A stretch of DNA of 64,000 nt from Alisma plantago-aquatica (GCA_963693085.1 OY856409.1:664731591-664795590), one strand, 5' to 3'. Shown: positions 1 through 11,520, counted from the stretch's first letter. A program made the numbers and translations. The notes: a model not told the origin generated them from the sequence alone.

Positions 1-49
1 AGAGCAACTGGTTGCACTGAGTTGTACTTTGAGAAGCCCCCAATACCCC

Positions 50-59
50 TATATATATA
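50..59 (-). promoter_or_regulatory. TATA box of A1 3' LTR
   Basis: The palindromic CCTATATATATAGG lies about 100 bp downstream, in minus orientation, of the palindrome cluster. The same sequence is at 6944-6953 in the 5' LTR. Relatives keep the site as CTATAAATAG (42029-42038 and the complement at 60001-60009). Confidence 0.6.
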
Positions 60-159
60 GGAGGGTCATGGGACAGGGTTCTCCATCCCGGGCAATGCTG
101 GACTAAAAGCAGGAGTAGAAGGGTTCGAGATTTTCAAGAAAAGCAAACAACTCACAGCC

Positions 160-540
160 TGAACCGATCGGTTCACAAGTGAACCGGTCGGTTGACACTC
201 AACCGATCGGTTGGGACCCATGAGCCGGTCGGTTCACTTTCTGAACCGGTCGGTTGGTGGTCCTGGTCGGTTCCCGATTGACTTTCCTTCTTTTGTTTCT
301 AATTGGTATCGAATACCAATCCTTGTTCCAATCAAATTGGGCAAGTGAAACGCAAGGAAAATTCTCACCAATCCTACTTTCCCAAGTTGCTCGATTGCAC
401 CAGTTGAATCGATCGTTTCAACACTTGAAGCAATCGGTTCACCCTGGACTTGAGCCGATTAGCTCAACACTTGAGCCGACCGGTTCAGCAACCTCATCCG
501 ACCAGTTCAACACTTGAACCGATCGGTTGGGAGTGCAGGT
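160..540 (-). promoter_or_regulatory. U3 cluster of palindromic GGTCGGTT / GATCGGTT repeats
   Basis: About twelve copies of a GAACCGATCGGTTC-like sequence lie in 380 bp. The best copies are perfect 14-bp palindromes and others are GAACCGGTCGGTT variants, separated by 8-25 bp. In element orientation the cluster lies about 100-480 bp upstream of the TATA-like core at 50-59, which is where an LTR enhancer would be. The complement of GGTCGGT contains ACCGAC, which fits the known DRE/CRT core RCCGAC. Any regulatory role is inference. Confidence 0.6.
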
Positions 541-1710
541 TGTGCAGAATCAGTCAATTGCGATTTCAATCAATCCGATAATCCAATCAATATGTCCAAC
601 ACCTTGAACATTATGATATTTGAGCTATCAATCAATTGAGTGTTTAATTGAACTACTAAACTCTTTTAGTAATCAATCTAAACTTTACTTGTGGACAAAA
701 CTCCTCTTCCAGGTTAAATCCTATGTGTGTGACCCTGCAGGTCCATTTCACGTTGGCAGTGAAAGTCCATAACGCTTATGACTTCACAAGCAAAGAGCGG
801 TGCCTAGTCACACATCAGTGCTACCCAAGTGAAAGTAGAAAGTTGGAGAACAAATCTCAATCCTACAATCCGTGAATGGTGTTACAGTGAATGTATAATT
901 CCTTTTTCACTAATATCCCGAATGAACTCGAGGCATGGAACAATCATCCTGTCAACGTTCATTCACTTTCTTGATCTCAAAGTAGACTGGAAGAGATATG
1001 TATGACATCAATATCACATACTGATTAACACATGCGTGCACGCCTTTCTCAATCCTACTCATCAAGTGGCCATGGATATCAAACTCCCTCAGGAGGGACA
1101 AATCCCATATCTATCACTCACCCCTCAAAAGCCCCATGTGTCAAAGCCACCCAATCATCACCTTTATAACAACCCATGTTTCAGGACTGCGTTTGATGAT
1201 GTCAAAGTGTGCCCAACGACATGTGTTGAGTGCAGTGATTTCAGGTCTAAGAATCACACTCACCACCATCACTGTGAGTACTGACTGTGACTACCATGTC
1301 ATGGTTCCATGTGTCAAACTCACGGTGGGTCTGTCCGGTACACTTGTTCTCTAACAAGTACCTATGTGTTTGGTCTATATCATGACTAATGAGATTATGT
1401 CATCAACCAACACCACAATCTAGTCTTGTGTGTCATTGTTGTCTATCTACCTTCCACAATGACATCCGACTAGAGACATGACAAGAATGTACAAACTCTT
1501 AGCATCTGTATGATCTCATCGTTCAGGTCATGAACCTGAAGGCATACGTCATTGAGTACTGTCATTCTCTAGACATTCAATATGTTCTATCACTATCTCA
1601 TATGACTGAACCAGAAAGAATTGGAAGCTTGCCTTTGATGTTTATCAGATCAATCTTAATGTATCCCACCAATCATCCCATGATTGGCTCTCAGGGCATA
1701 CATACCAACA

Positions 1711-4095
1711 GACTCCCACTTGCACTGCGAGCCAATCACCATTGAATCATATTCATAGTGATCTTCAAACATGTCCCACATGTTACTGTGCTCTAGTGCG
1801 ATCATAGTGAGTAATGGCAACACCTTGCCAAAGTCAGTATAAATTGCATGTCTCTCATCTCTTCATTGTACGTCATACGTATGAGATGGAGTTGTTGTAA
1901 TATGTGATCTAGTATTCCTTTTCTAACCTTTAGCCACATTGCATGATCAAGGATTCCATACTTGTCATCAATGAGTGGAATATCTATAAGTTCATCTCAT
2001 GAACTTTCAGATCCATATAGTATCTACTGATGTTCTCTAACGCATAGATACTCGGCATTTCCTTTTAAATGGTTTTATTGGTACACTTCCAATTATCAAC
2101 AAACTTTCACTTTTATACATCCTATGTATAATTTGCGATTAATTTTCTATCCTTTCGGAAGTTCGCATCAATGTAACTCTTTACATTGAACTCTTCCTTA
2201 TCTCCATATAACTAGTACTTCACAAGTACTCATCAAGTTCTTATGGTATTCTAGTAACCCTTACTGGAAGTAGACAGACATCCACTCGTCATGTCCCACA
2301 TACGAGTTATCAGGATGAGCACATCATATTGCCATGTCGTTCATACAAGATGATGAATGCATTTTATTCTTGCCATGTCCATACATGCAAGATAATGGGA
2401 TGATTACATACATGATAGATCCATATCTATTCTTAGTGTTCCCATTCTTCATAAGAATTGGACACTTGGCCTTGGGATACTCACTCCATGCAGCATGGAC
2501 AAGTTTTCTCCCACTGAATCTGTGCACACTGAACACTTCAGTACAGATTGCCAATGTATGCTCTCTCTTTTCAGGTCAAGAGGTTTTTTGAGAACTATCT
2601 CTATAGATCTCTATTCCTATCACATAGGAAACATCTCTATCTTCCTTAAAGATAATTTCCACTTTTGGATTTCCATTCTAGAACATTTCCATTTCCATTT
2701 CACATCAATATGTGGAATGTGAATACACTCCCACTAAATCACATATCCCTTCTTTATCTTTGACATATCAGTCAAAACCTTTGACTATATCATCAAAGTA
2801 AAGATCCAATTTTGAGTTGCTTGTACTCAATCAATCACATTGATTAGTCCATTGTAACTTATAGACTTCATTTGCATTAGTGGATTCATAAACCTTATAG
2901 GTTGTGTCACGTACACACCCTTGTTTTATTCCTCATAGGAATGCGGTTTTAGTATCCATATGCCAAATGCCTTAGTCATTAATTTGCAAGCATCATCCTT
3001 CTCAAAATGTTATCCATGTATCTTAACACTTAAGATTCATTTGCACTTATGGATTTTATCCAATGGGTGCTACCATCAAGGTCATACCTTGTGATTCACA
3101 TGGATGTCATTTAGGACTTAAACCATAACTCAAAATTCGGTTCCTCTTATTTATCTAGATGGTTGACTCATCACATGAACAACTCATCACATAGATAATT
3201 GAGGTGTATCTGTTGAGGATATAAGAACTCACAACCCTTGTGATTCTTAATTTCTTTTATTAGTGTGGGGGTATTCTTTTATTAAGAAGAATTCAGTTAT
3301 TCGATAATCATTCTCTAACTCTTTAGAGTATGATTCCTTCTTGATTTAGACATCACCATGCCTTAATCATGAGTTCACTATGATACACTATCATAATCAC
3401 TCATAAGGATCTCAAACATTCGGTCCAAGTATTTCATTCATTGATCTCATCAACAATTAACACTTTACCAAATTTGCACTTCATCTATGATAATCTTGAA
3501 CACTTCAAGATATTCATATTGGTATTTCTCTAAACACAATTTGAAGTATTAGCATTTGTTCCAATAGGTATGTAAATACATCACATGTATCATACCTAAT
3601 AGGATAATCATTCTCCCACTACCTTTAGTGAAGATTGATTAATCATGTCCAAGATATTCATGTCTCTTAATGGTTCTCTAACCAAAAGAGTCTAGATTTG
3701 TCCATCATATGGAAACTAGAAATGAATTTCTCATGATTTATGCTAATTTGATTGTTTGAGTTATCTATAACCTTTAGGTATCATTTTATCTCATGCATAT
3801 CAATACCACAAGATAAATAAGGCATTGCCACAAAGATCATATCTTTAAGATTGAAAAACTCAACTTTATTAATTGCCATCATTGTCATACAATATGCAAA
3901 AATAAAGTGTTTCTATCTATTGGCAAATATGAAATAGCAGTTCATAACTATATTACATGCCTTATAGGTTGAAAATAAACTAAAGTACTCCTATCTATGG
4001 CGGCAACACTTGCCCCAATTATGAGTGCTTTACACTTTACATCTTGGTATCATATACCTAAAAAAAAGTGTTACAAGTTTACTTTCATGACACCT
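1711..4095 (-). pseudogene. Decayed copia pol of A1 (reverse transcriptase and RNase H remnant)
   Basis: No long frame survives. Reading the minus strand at about 2917-2740, the fragments V-Y-V-T-Q-P, N-E-V-Y-K-L-Q and F-D-D-I-V-K-G-F-D line up with the clearer reverse transcriptase of the related element at 62862-62594. The stretch is about 2.4 kb, whereas an intact copia protease-integrase-RT-RNase H region needs roughly 3 kb or more. I could not find the integrase HHCC or DDE motifs. The same reduced layout occurs in element A2 (31381-33980), including the altered codons after V-Y-V-T-Q-P. The inactive state may therefore predate this insertion. Confidence 0.75.
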
Positions 4096-4947
4096 TTAAG
4101 TAGAGACTTCAGTCGCCTCCTTCTTCTTTTGTTCTTCCAGATAGAGAGGACAATTCCTTTTCCAATGTCTTGGCTTTTGACAATGGTGGCAATTTCCTTT
4201 CTTGGTCACGCCTCCCTTGGCCTTGAGAGATGAAGACGCCTTGGACTCCTGGCTAGCATCAAAACATTTCTTAGCTTTGCCCTTGCCCTTGCACTTGGAC
4301 TTGCCTTTCTTGCTCGTGATCACCATCACATCCTTAGGCTTGTCCTTCTTCATTTGTATCTCGGATGTTCTCAACATGCCCAACAACTCTGACAGTGGCC
4401 TATCAAAGTTGTTCATGTTGTAGTTCATCAGAAACTGACTATAGGATTATGGCAATGATTGCAGAATCACGTCAGTAGCCAACTCTTGGCTCAATGGAAA
4501 TCCCAGTCTTTGCAGGTTCTCCACATACCCAATCATCTTGAGTGTGTGAGGACCAACTGGATCTCCTTCTGTCATGACGCACTTGAACAGTGCCCTTGAG
4601 ACATTGTATCTCTCTTGTCGTGCCTGATCTTCATACATGTTCCTGAGATGCTGAATCATCTCTATGACACCCATGTTCTCATGCCGTCTCTGCAACTCAT
4701 GGTTCATAGAACATAACATCAAGAACTTTGCATCAATGGCATCATCAGCATGCTTCTTATAAGCATCCCTTTCTGCCTTTTGTGCATTAGGAGTGGGTTC
4801 CTCTGGAATTGGAGTATCCAGGACATAGAGCTTTCGCTGTTGAGTGAGAACAATTCTCAATGTCCGATACTAGTCGTGGAAGTTTGTCCTATTAAGCTTG
4901 TCATTTTCAAGGACCGATCGCAACGAGAAGTGATTTTTGTTTGTCAT
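4096..4947 (-). pseudogene. copia gag (UBN2-type capsid plus zinc knuckle), two in-frame stops
   Basis: The capsid-nucleocapsid polyprotein would package element RNA into cytoplasmic particles. The frame starts with ATG at 4947 (M-T-N-K-N-H-F-S-L) and stays in one frame to 4096, about 283 codons. It has a TAG where related gags have Trp (H-D-*-Y-R-T-L-R-I-V-L) and a TAA at 4449-4447. The central part (L-M-L-C-S-M, H-E-N-M-G-V-I-E-M, T-L-K-M-I-G-Y-V-E-N-L) is typical of copia gag. A lysine-rich linker precedes the zinc knuckle C-H-H-C-Q-K-P-R-H-W-K-R-N-C, a CX2CX4HX4C motif with Arg replacing the usual Gly before His. The same protein is encoded at 30103-31374 in A2. Apart from the stops it is well preserved, better than the pol downstream. 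Confidence 0.9.
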
Positions 4948-6387
4948 CATTTGTACTACAAAAGGAAATATGCAATTTTAGTCCAAAAACTCATTTTGAC
5001 TTATTTGATTGATTTGAAAATTTTGACGATATAATTAGGGCTTTAATTGATTATCGCTCCCACTATTTTACTTCAAATTGATAGCCCTCACCATCAATTC
5101 GGAAGATTGCAGCGTACAACCTTCTAGCGGGAAAGATCCTGAAATCCTCTAAGTCATGGACCAGCTAGGGCTGTCACCCACAACATAGATCTCTCAGGTA
5201 GGCAAATTTTTCCAATTGCATCATATGCAACTCTTGATAAGATGTCATATGCAACTCTTTGACATGATCATCTCCATGCCTCAAGGCGCTAGATCCTATC
5301 TAGGTCACCATGTTAAGTCTGACCCAAAGCAAACACGATGAATATGCACCCTGCTAGGGCAGACCCACACATTCATCCTTCACGCTTCCACGAGATAGAC
5401 AGTGCACCACGCTAGGGCGTGCCCACACTTGGTCGATCAAGCTTTTCACGTGTGTCACATTTGGAAGGCATCTAAAACTTAATATTTTAATGAGGGATTT
5501 GGTTTTTATATACATATACATATCCAATCACCACAATACATAGTATGTATCATATACATGCTATATCCCACAGAAAACATGCAAAACGATAAAAGCGATG
5601 ATTATGGCCATCCTAATGTGATTCCTCGAGCCAAGAGGAATCACGGTCATCTAGGTCTACATCACATGCAACCTGTACAAGATGAATTATGTGCCTTGCC
5701 ATCCGAGTTGATCAACTCATCCCATGAATGATCTGCTCTCTTTGGCCGGTCGTCTGGGTGCCACCAGCCGATCGGTTGGCTCCTCCAACCGATCGGTTCG
5801 CCTGGTCGTCGTGCATCTCGTCATGGTCGCCACCCGCTCATCTCGCTCCTCGAACCAGTCATCAACCGATCGGTTCACTCCTTGAACCGATCGTCTAGAA
5901 CGTCAACTGATCGGTTCACGCCTTGAACCGATCGTCTCAGCTGTCATCTGGATGTCCACCTTCTTTGACATAACAGGAAATAAAATCTGTCCTAATATTA
6001 CATTGCTTAAAAGGGAAACCCCGAGTTACATTCGGGGGGAGCAAAGGTAGGAAAGAATCTCGAATTATTTTGAGTTACATCAGGAATAGGAGAAGGAAGA
6101 TCGGTACGCAGACCGAGATGCAAGCAACCACACACAACCAATCACAGATAGGGTTTATTGGCCATAATCACGCTATACATCCACCACAAAACTCGTTTAA
6201 GGGTGACGCGTATCGAGTGCATTAATAATACATATCATATATGTAATTGGGATTTGTGGATTTAGGATTGGACATGCATAAAGCCAATTTTTATTCGCAT
6301 CATATGCAATAAATAAAGGCGACAAACCAAAATTGATCATATCGATATTCCTAAAATATAGAGCAGTTGACTTGAATCTGATACCAC
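4948..6387 (-). other. A1 leader between primer site and gag
   Basis: About 1.4 kb of non-coding leader, long for a copia element. It holds the primer-binding site at 6374-6386 (minus strand TGGTATCAGATTC) and a second cluster of AACCGATCGGTT-type palindromes at about 5763-5935. No gene is seen in it. Confidence 0.8.
5763..5935 (-). repeat. Palindrome cluster in the A1 leader
   Basis: At least six copies of CCGATCGGTT or GAACCGATCG variants occur here. They match the units in the U3 cluster of the same element, but sit in the transcribed leader several hundred bases downstream of the primer site. Confidence 0.75.
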
Positions 6388-8625
6388 TGTTGGGTTTTAG
6401 GGGAGGCAGAGAAGGCAGCGGAAACAAAAAAATTCTCCCCAAACCCGGAACAAGGTAACGCGTCAACATCTATATAATAGGAAAGGATGGTTTGTGGAAT
6501 CATACCTTGTCCCGAGGCTTGCCCGGCGACAATACCTCGCGCCTTGCACGGTCTTCAAATCCGGTCTTCGACGGTGTCTGTGCAGCTCCTGGTCGCACCG
6601 AGACTGATGACTTCTCCTCTCACCGGGACTGTCGGGGTTGACAGTTGTCCTCCTGAGCGGTAGAAACCTCCTGCCTCTAAAGTAGTCCACACGGACCACC
6701 TGGAACTCCACACTCCTTGTCCCACAAGGAAGTAGAAGGAGTCGCACCCTCCTGTTGACGTACTAGTCGCCAACACACTCTCCTGCCTCCAGTTGCAACT
6801 GCAGTTGTCCTTCCCTTGCTGCACCTCCCTTTGCGGGAAGCACTTGCTCAGGCTCTCTCTCGGTTACCTAAACCAGAGAGAACGACAACTTTGCAGAGCA
6901 ACTGGTTGCACTGAGTTGTACTTTGAGAAGCCCCCAATACCCCTATATATATAGGAGGGTCTTGGGACAGGGTTCTCCATCCCGGGCAATGTGGGACTAA
7001 AAGCAGGAGTAGAAGGGTTCGAGATTTTCCAGAAAAGCAAACAACTCGCAGCCTGAACCGATCGGTTCACAAGTGAACCGGTCGGTTGGGGACCTGAACC
7101 GGTCGGTTGACACTCAACCGATCAGTTGGGACCCATGAGCCGGTCGGTTCACTTTCTGAACCGGTCGGTTGGTGGTCATGGTCGGTTCTCGATTGACTTT
7201 CCTTCTTTTGTTTCTAATTGGTATCGAATACCAATCCTTGTTCCAATCAAATTGGGCAAGTGAAACACAAGGAAAATTCTCACCAATCCTACTTTCCCAA
7301 GTTGCTCGATTGCACCAGTTGAATCGATCGTTTCAACACTTGAAGCAATCGGTTCACCCTGGACTTGAGCCGATCGGCTCAACACTTGAGCCGATCGGTT
7401 CAGCAACCTCATCCGACCAGTTCAACACTTGAATCGATCAGTTGGGAGTACAGGTTGTGTAGAATCAGTCAATTGCGATTTCAATCAATCCGATACTCCA
7501 ATCAATATGTCCAACACCTTGAACATTATGATATTTGAGCTATCAATCAATTGAGTGTTTAATTGAACTACTAAACTCTTTTAGTAATCAATCTAAACTT
7601 TACTTGTGGACAAAACTCCTCTTCCAGGTTAAATCCTATGTGTGTGACCCTGTAGGTCCATTTCACGTTGGCAGTGAAAGTCCATAATGCTTATGACTTC
7701 ACAAGAAAAGAGCGGTGCCTAGTCACACATCAGTGCTACCCAAGTGAAAGTAGAAAGTTGGAGAACAACTCTCAATCCTACAATCCGTGAATGGTGTTAC
7801 AGTGAATGTATAATTCCTTTGTCACTGATATCCCGAATGAACTCGAGGCATGGAACAGTCATCCTGTCAACGTTCATTCACTTTCTTGATCTCAGAGTAG
7901 ACTGGAAGAGATATGTATGACATCAATATCACATACTGATTCACACATGCGTGCACGCATTTCTCAATCCTACTCATCAAGTGGCCATGGATATCAAACT
8001 CCCTCAGGAGGGACAAATCCCATATCTATCACTCACCCCTCAAAAGCCCCATGTGTCAAAGCCACCCAATCATCACCTTTATAACAACCCATGTTTCAGG
8101 ACTGCGTTTGATGATGTCAAAGTGTGCCCAACGACATGTGTTGAGTGCAGTGATTTCAGGTCTAAGAATCACACTCACCACCATCACTGTGAGTACTGAC
8201 TGTGACTACCATGTCATGGTTCCATGTGTCAAACTCACGGTGGGTCTGTCCGGTACACTTGTTCTCTAACAAGTACCTATGTGTTTGGTCTATATCATGA
8301 CTAATGAGATTTTGTCATCAACCAAAACCACAATCTAGTCTTGTGTGTCATTACTGTCTATCTACCTTCCACAATGACATCCGACTAGGGACATGACAAG
8401 AATGTACAAACTCTTAGCATCCGTATGATCTCATCGTTCAGGTCATGAACCTGAAGGCATACGTCATTGAGTACTGTCATTCTCTAGACATTCAATCTGT
8501 TCTATCACTATCTCATATGACTGAACCAGAAAGAATTGGAAGCTTGCCTTTGATGTTTATCAAATCAATCTTAATGTATCCCACCAATCATCCCATGATT
8601 GGCTCTCAGGGCATACATACCAACA
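6388..8625 (-). repeat. 5' LTR of element A1, complete (2238 bp)
   Basis: It begins TGTTGG and ends CCAACA, with the primer site flanking its left end. Its U3, in minus orientation, runs from 8625 down to the TATA core at 6944-6953, so transcription would go leftward into 6.4 kb. The palindrome cluster is at 7054-7450. Compared with 1-1710 it carries an extra 21-bp GGTCGGTT unit near 7088-7110. Confidence 0.95.
7054..7450 (-). promoter_or_regulatory. U3 palindrome cluster of A1 5' LTR
   Basis: Second copy of the GAACCGATCGGTTC / GAACCGGTCGGTT cluster, with one extra unit. It lies 100-500 bp upstream of the TATA core at 6944-6953 in the transcription direction. Some units differ by point changes (for example GATCAGTT for GATCGGTT near 7123), so both unit number and unit sequence vary between LTRs of one element. 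Confidence 0.6.
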
Positions 8626-8718
8626 CATTCAGTTGACTAACGCCTCCTTGGTTGTAGGTGAGGAAGCATTATTAGCCTTCTTTGTGGGACAGTATTTGTT
8701 CTGGTAATCAACCTTCAC

Positions 8719-8722
<4 letters not shown>

Positions 8723-8790
<68 letters not shown>
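8723..8790. repeat. (AT)n microsatellite, about 34 units
   Basis: Uninterrupted AT dinucleotide run about 100 bp beyond the A1 insertion point. Confidence 0.98.
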
Positions 8791-8792
<2 letters not shown>

Positions 8793-9981
8793 CAAAGAAA
8801 TACTTTCCTATTTGATTTTTGAAACCGTTTAGAAAAATATCAATATACTAATTGGATTGTAACTAGCAATTTATCTTTTATGAAAAAGATATAAAGACAA
8901 TTTTTATGACTCATGTGTCTGAGCTCAAGTGAGGCGTAGTACGTATTGCATGTGTGTTATAATCACAATACCTACCTCAAGGTGAGCATACTCTCATCTA
9001 GATATATGAAACAACAATGTCACTGGTACTTCCATATAAAAAGTGGTGCTCCATCTTAGAGGTGGTCAACGTAAGACTAAACTGTTCTACCATTTATGTG
9101 AAAGACATAAATTAACTTTTTCATACTCACAAGTTCTAACTGCACCTGCTTTGAACTTAACCCATCGAAGCTAAGCTATTAAAGCTAACAACTACAACTA
9201 TTGACAAACCTTTCCGGATGAATTATCATTAAATAAATAGATCCAAGTACAGTGGGATGTAATTTGCTTATGTTAATTGGACTTCAAGAAATATCTTATG
9301 TATTTTGGATTTTTTTGCTACATGAACATCTTAAGAGAAGTCGTCATTACTACACTTGTTAGTTGGTTCAACTAGTAAGTTTGATCAGTTCATGGTCATA
9401 AATTGTAGGCTTAATATCTAAATGAAACATCTAGAACAAAAATTTATAGTACCAATTAAAGGATCTCTCACACAAATCTGCAATAGGGCTAGATCCTCCT
9501 CACAACGAAACAATTATCAAAAAAAGCCGTCACCAAGAAATTAATAACAAGACGGGATATTGAAGAATAGTGACAAAAGTGAAGCTTCTGTAATTATGGA
9601 AACATTTAACAGGGCTAGTAGGTGCCTAAGTAGATTGAAACCCTGTCAATTCTGATAAATTGCTCCACATTAGTACTCAACCGGAGTAGTTGACCGAAAC
9701 TGTTGGTCAATTTTTAAGAAGCCAGAAGATGCCGAGCGTTTGAAGCAGGTGGGGTGGTGGGAAATAGTTTATATGTACAGCGGTTGCATGAGGTAAACCA
9801 GAATAGAATAGGAGGCTCATGCTGGTGCGGGCAGGTTGTGTTTCCTATAACAGTATGTGGCTTTTTCCTACACGACGTCGGTCTGAATTCTGGTTGATGA
9901 GTAATTTGTTTGCTTCTCAATTCCTCACAAGCGGGTAATATAAGACGGCAACTAGCAGACTGCTGCATCCTGTAGAAGAAG

Positions 9982-10080
9982 ATGGAGAAAACAGGTGTCA
10001 AGAAGAAAGAAGAAGAGAAGTTTTACCAGCAGTTGTTGCAGGCTGCTGCTTCAGGTGCTGTAATTGAAAAAGAAACATAA
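9982..10080 (+). CDS. Possible 32-codon ORF, function unknown
   Basis: The frame begins ATG at 9982 in a favourable context (A at -3, G at +4). It is short, rich in Lys and Glu at the start (M-E-K-T-G-V-K-K-K-E-E-E-K), then Q-L-L-Q-A-A-A-S-G, ending TAA at 10078-10080. It is too short to separate from chance, and I recognise no family. It could be a first exon, because CAG/GTGCTG and GCT/GTAATT inside it resemble splice donors. It lies in the GC-richer stretch. Confidence 0.15.
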   Translation: MEKTGVKKKEEEKFYQQLLQAAASGAVIEKET

Positions 10081-10469
10081 TTTACCGTTCTGTAACAAGT
10101 TAATGTCCCTGGTCTTTTTCGCAGGCTTTGCGGCCACTTGGGCACACTCATGATAATGACACAAGATAGAATAGTAATAAGATTCGGATTCCAAAATTCT
10201 CTGACAATCCTTGTAACTTCACTACCAGCAATGCAATGTATACATGAATGAAAATGATAAGCGTAAGGTCGGCTGTCATAATCAACCGTGATTACCGGCG
10301 ATGCTCTCTCTGATTCTCCTTCATTGCTGGCCTCAACTGCACATGTTGAGGGGTTGGAGAAGTGGATATGCAACTGGGGGGTGAGACACAAACATCCCTC
10401 TCCCTCTCTTCACCTGGGCGGGGTGGGGGACTCGGTGGTGAGTCCATACAGTACAACATCCCTGTCCTA

Positions 10470-10471
10470 CC

Positions 10472-10502
<31 letters not shown>

Positions 10503-10504
10503 AC
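10470..10504. repeat. Poly-C run followed by (AC)8
   Basis: Nineteen C in a row (10470-10488), then eight AC units (10489-10504), followed by a pyrimidine-rich CT stretch. The length is unstable by nature and may be imprecise in the assembly. Confidence 0.95.
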
Positions 10505-11480
10505 CCCTCCTCTTTCTCTCTGAAACTCCCCTCCTCCTGCAGTCCTCCTATTTTCTCCCATCATCCTCTCTGTTATTTTGCTTTTCCAGCTAGGAAATCC
10601 TGCAAAGTCCAAGTGCAGTCCACATCCCGAGATTGATCGCCCTATGTGCCTGATTCCTTTTTGTTCCATAGCGTTTGTTTTAGCTGCTGCCACCCCCATC
10701 CAGGGTTAGTTAGTTGGTCATTAGAAATTCTTGCATGCTATGTCGGTTTCAACGGTACTGTGAGAATCTTTTTATTGTTTCCTTTTTAACTGCGGTAACA
10801 ATAATTCTTGTTAACGCTGAAGAATCATGATCTTGATTTTTCATTTGTTAATATTCATTGATTATCATTTAATTTACGGATTGATTGTTGGTTAATACTA
10901 GTATTGACCATATGTATATTGTTGACCGTTGACTTACCTTTAAGAATCATGATCTTGATTTTCCTCTGAACGCTGAAGATGATTGTATGGGTTTCGACAG
11001 CGTCAAATCTGGTTATTGGCACGCTGAATATCACCCAGCCGTCGCTCCAAGAGGATAAGTGGGCGGGCATGGGGGCGCAGGTACCAGGTTAGCTCTTCCC
11101 TTGGGATAAGGGCCACGCAGCCCATGCCTGGTTGAATTGCCAACGGGCATGGTGATGGTGAGGGTGGAAATAAAAGTATCGGCGTGGAGCTGACAATATG
11201 AATATTTTAATTGGGATGTAGAGTATGAACTGGGGGCCGGGATCAATGCTGAATGGGGTACGTAAGTAGCTGGTGTCTCTGTCTCTTTTAAACCAGCCTG
11301 ACTATATATGCTCAATAATTATCCTCTACTCTATCCATCCATATCTGACTGTACCCGGTCGGCCCCTTAGGGAGAGAGAGTTATTCACAATCACAGCTCC
11401 ATAGCTGGTTGAAAGAGCCTCTGCTTCCTTTTAGTATTTTCTCTTTTAACATGCCCAGAGCCAGCTACAGAATAGAATTT

Positions 11481-11520
11481 CCACCCCTCCATCCCTCCCT
11501 CCTTCCTTCCTTCCTTCCTT
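11481..11520. repeat. Pyrimidine tract with (CCTT)n
   Basis: A CCATCCCTCCCT-type stretch passes into five CCTT units. It is a simple repeat within the GC-richer spacer. Confidence 0.9.

Larger units (their letters stand above)
1..1710 (-). repeat. 3' LTR of element A1 (5'-cut by window)
   Basis: This is nearly identical to 6895-8625 and ends with CCAACA at 1710. It is followed by GACTCCCACTTG, whose complement is the polypurine tract. It contains an AT-rich TATA-like core at 50-59 and, upstream of it in element orientation, the palindrome cluster at 160-540. It has one fewer 21-bp unit than the other LTR. Open frames here, such as 254-517 and 1036-1284, are conserved only because the LTR is duplicated; they carry no protein signature. 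Confidence 0.95.
1..8625 (-). mobile_element. Ty1/copia LTR retrotransposon A1 (window-truncated, defective)
   Basis: Bases 1-1710 are repeated as 6895-8625, which makes these the two LTRs of one element. The complete LTR is 6388-8625, begins TGTTGG and ends CCAACA. The element reads on the minus strand: next to 6388 the minus strand shows TGGTATCAGATTC, a tRNA-Met type primer-binding site, and next to 1710 it shows a purine tract ending GTGGGAGTC. The internal part is a long leader, a broken gag (4947-4096) and a decayed pol. About 506 bp of the left LTR lie outside the window. The five bases after the right LTR are CATTC (8626-8630); the partner duplication is out of view. The LTRs differ at about 35 positions by eye (~2%), so insertion is fairly recent. 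The gag style and long LTR suggest the Angela/Tork side of copia, with low certainty. Confidence 0.93.

Noticed and set aside
254..517. Open frame repeated at 7169-7432, apparently a conserved 87-residue protein
   Set aside because: Both copies lie in the LTRs of A1, so conservation follows from LTR duplication. The frame crosses the palindrome cluster and has no family signature.
160..540. CRISPR-like array of regularly spaced repeats
   Set aside because: Spacing is irregular, units are degenerate palindromes, the context is a plant LTR and no cas genes exist.
1036..1284. Frame identical to 7951-8199
   Set aside because: Again LTR sequence. The related LTR of A3 near 61030-61190 does not keep the frame.
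8629..8710. Possible terminal exon on the minus strand (acceptor-like AG then about 26 open codons ending TGA)
   Set aside because: A stretch this short is expected by chance, no upstream exons were found and no family is recognised.
10288..10699. Frames on both strands over the poly-C / AC / CT region
   Set aside because: Low-complexity sequence gives stop-poor frames of Pro, Thr, Gly or Arg. No domain is seen.
11031..11315. 94-residue minus-strand frame in the GC-richer island
   Set aside because: No motif, no supporting start context, composition typical of a chance frame in GC-rich DNA.
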